Assembly: GCF_001949145.1 (NCBI RefSeq)
Contig: NW_019091459.1
Coordinates: 791,040 to 818,588, forward strand
DNA: 27,549 nucleotides
From: Acanthaster planci
Lineage: Eukaryota; Echinodermata; Asteroidea; Valvatida; Acanthasteridae
Reading direction: 5' to 3'
Part shown: positions 26,465 to 27,549 of the stretch, piece after piece
Numbering within the stretch: position 1 is the stretch's first letter
Layout: each line of letters starts with the position of its first letter
Translations under genes and position numbers: made by a program
The notes under the pieces: generated by a model
The model's input: only the letters and a program-made list of their open reading frames with translations
What the model was told of the DNA's origin: nothing
Databases searched by the model: none

Positions 26465-27549
26465 GCTTGAATGGTGGCTTGAAAAAGTGTACAAAGTCAA
26501 TGAACTGAAATAAAAATTGAAAAATCACCAGTAAATCACATGATGACGTCATCATGACGCCATTACTTTTGACGAATTCTTGCACAAGGGTCTTTGTTGG
26601 ATATCACTTTCATAGCGATCAAACAAATCAAAAATATCCAAATAGTGGCTTGAAAATGTGTACAAGTAAACGGACTGAAAACACCTATGCAAAAAAGCTG
26701 CTCTTTTAGGATGTCATGTGATTTGCTTTTAAACTGAAAGAAAATTCTGAAATATTATTTGATATTCAGACTCTTGGGTATACATGTAATCAAATGAAGA
26801 CAAAAAAATACATTTTTTTCCTTCTCACAGTAATTCTCAGCCTAAGTTCAGGACTTCCCTCCTTAAGATCGATAATATTGCGTCATAAGAAAACGTGTAC
26901 AAAACCTATGGGGAAAACTGCAGCTTTAAACTCATGTCACGTGACCCCTGATTTTATATTGACGATTTTTCGAAGAGCTTCACTTTGTGAGGGACTTCAA
27001 GTATACATTAAAGGAAATAATTCAGATTGACCAAAGTGCCAAGGACAGGCTGATGAAAAACGTGTACAAAACCTATGGGGAAGATTTAATATCCAAAGAT
27101 TAATTAAAAAATAGGTCATGACGTCATCATAACGTCATAAATGTAACAAAATTCTTTCATCAGGGTCTTTGTTTTTTGTAACTTTGAAGTTGATCAAACC
27201 TCTCAAACTAACCCAAATGCTGGCTTGAAAACGTGTAAAAAGTTAAGGGGCTAAATTAAATATTGAAAAATCAATACCAAATCACATGATGACGTCATCA
27301 TGGCGTCATTTACTTACAATAATTCTTGTTTCAGGGTCTTTGTTGGCTGTCACTTTGATAACGGTCAAACATCGCAAAGGTTCCAAAATTTTGCCTTGAA
27401 AAAGTGTACAAATTCAACGAGCTGAAATAAATATTGAAACAACACTAAATCACATGATTGCGTCATCATGACTTAATTTCTTTAGAATAATTCTTGCGTG
27501 AGGGTCTTTGTTGGCTTTCACATTGAAAGCTATCAGACATTGCGAAGGT
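26465..27549. repeat. diverged ~170-bp tandem repeat (satellite), running off the window end
   Basis: Landmarks recur at 167-172-base steps: GGCTTGAAAA.GTGTACA at 26474, 26645, ~27222 and ~27393; AGGGTCTTTGTT at about 26588, 27163, 27335 and 27502; TGACGTCA at 26544, 27119 and 27290 with a decayed copy (TTGCGTCA) near 27459. The GTGTACAAAACCTATGGGGAA word at 26895 and 27063 marks a variant unit. The middle (26700-27000) is most diverged. ORFs here are chance. Confidence 0.8.

Overview
The window looks like nuclear DNA of an invertebrate animal, probably marine. Genes are split into short exons with GT-AG introns, the DNA is AT-rich, and the repeats (Penelope-like retroelement, GPY/F-type Ty3/gypsy element, tRNA-derived SINE-like repeat) are metazoan in type. 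I cannot name the species; a cnidarian, sponge, hemichordate or cephalochordate would all fit. There is one 250-base assembly gap (12602-12851).

Left half (about 2.2-14.6 kb, minus strand): the 3' part of one large multi-exon gene. I could chain eleven well-supported exons, plus one tentative one, with compatible splice phases. In protein order they give an N-terminal region of unrecognised fold, a ZU5 domain, a UPA domain, a first death domain like that of UNC5/PIDD/ankyrin-type proteins, a 33-residue linker exon, a second death domain and a short basic tail, with a poly(A) signal at 2199-2204. The 5' end is not visible. Its introns hold two copies of a SINE-like repeat, three perfect palindromes, a 55-bp tandem repeat and the gap with a GC-rich block beside it.

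Middle (about 15.9-21.8 kb): a retroelement graveyard. A decayed minus-strand Ty3/gypsy element (end of RT, RNase H, integrase, GPY/F module) is followed on the same strand by an intact 180-codon ORF with two C2H2 zinc fingers. The RT end is cut off by a plus-strand, 5'-truncated Penelope-like element keeping its GIY-YIG endonuclease. A second, frameshifted Penelope-like fragment lies about 0.5 kb further on. Both end in sequences resembling the hammerhead ribozymes known from such elements.

Right part (21.8-27.5 kb): mostly non-coding, with a long (TTTG)n microsatellite, then a small minus-strand gene or pseudogene (25137-25911) broken by one frame change and one in-frame TAG. An ETS/CCAAT/CRE-like cluster lies upstream of it. 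The window ends in a diverged ~170-bp tandem repeat with a CRE-like palindrome recurring in several units.
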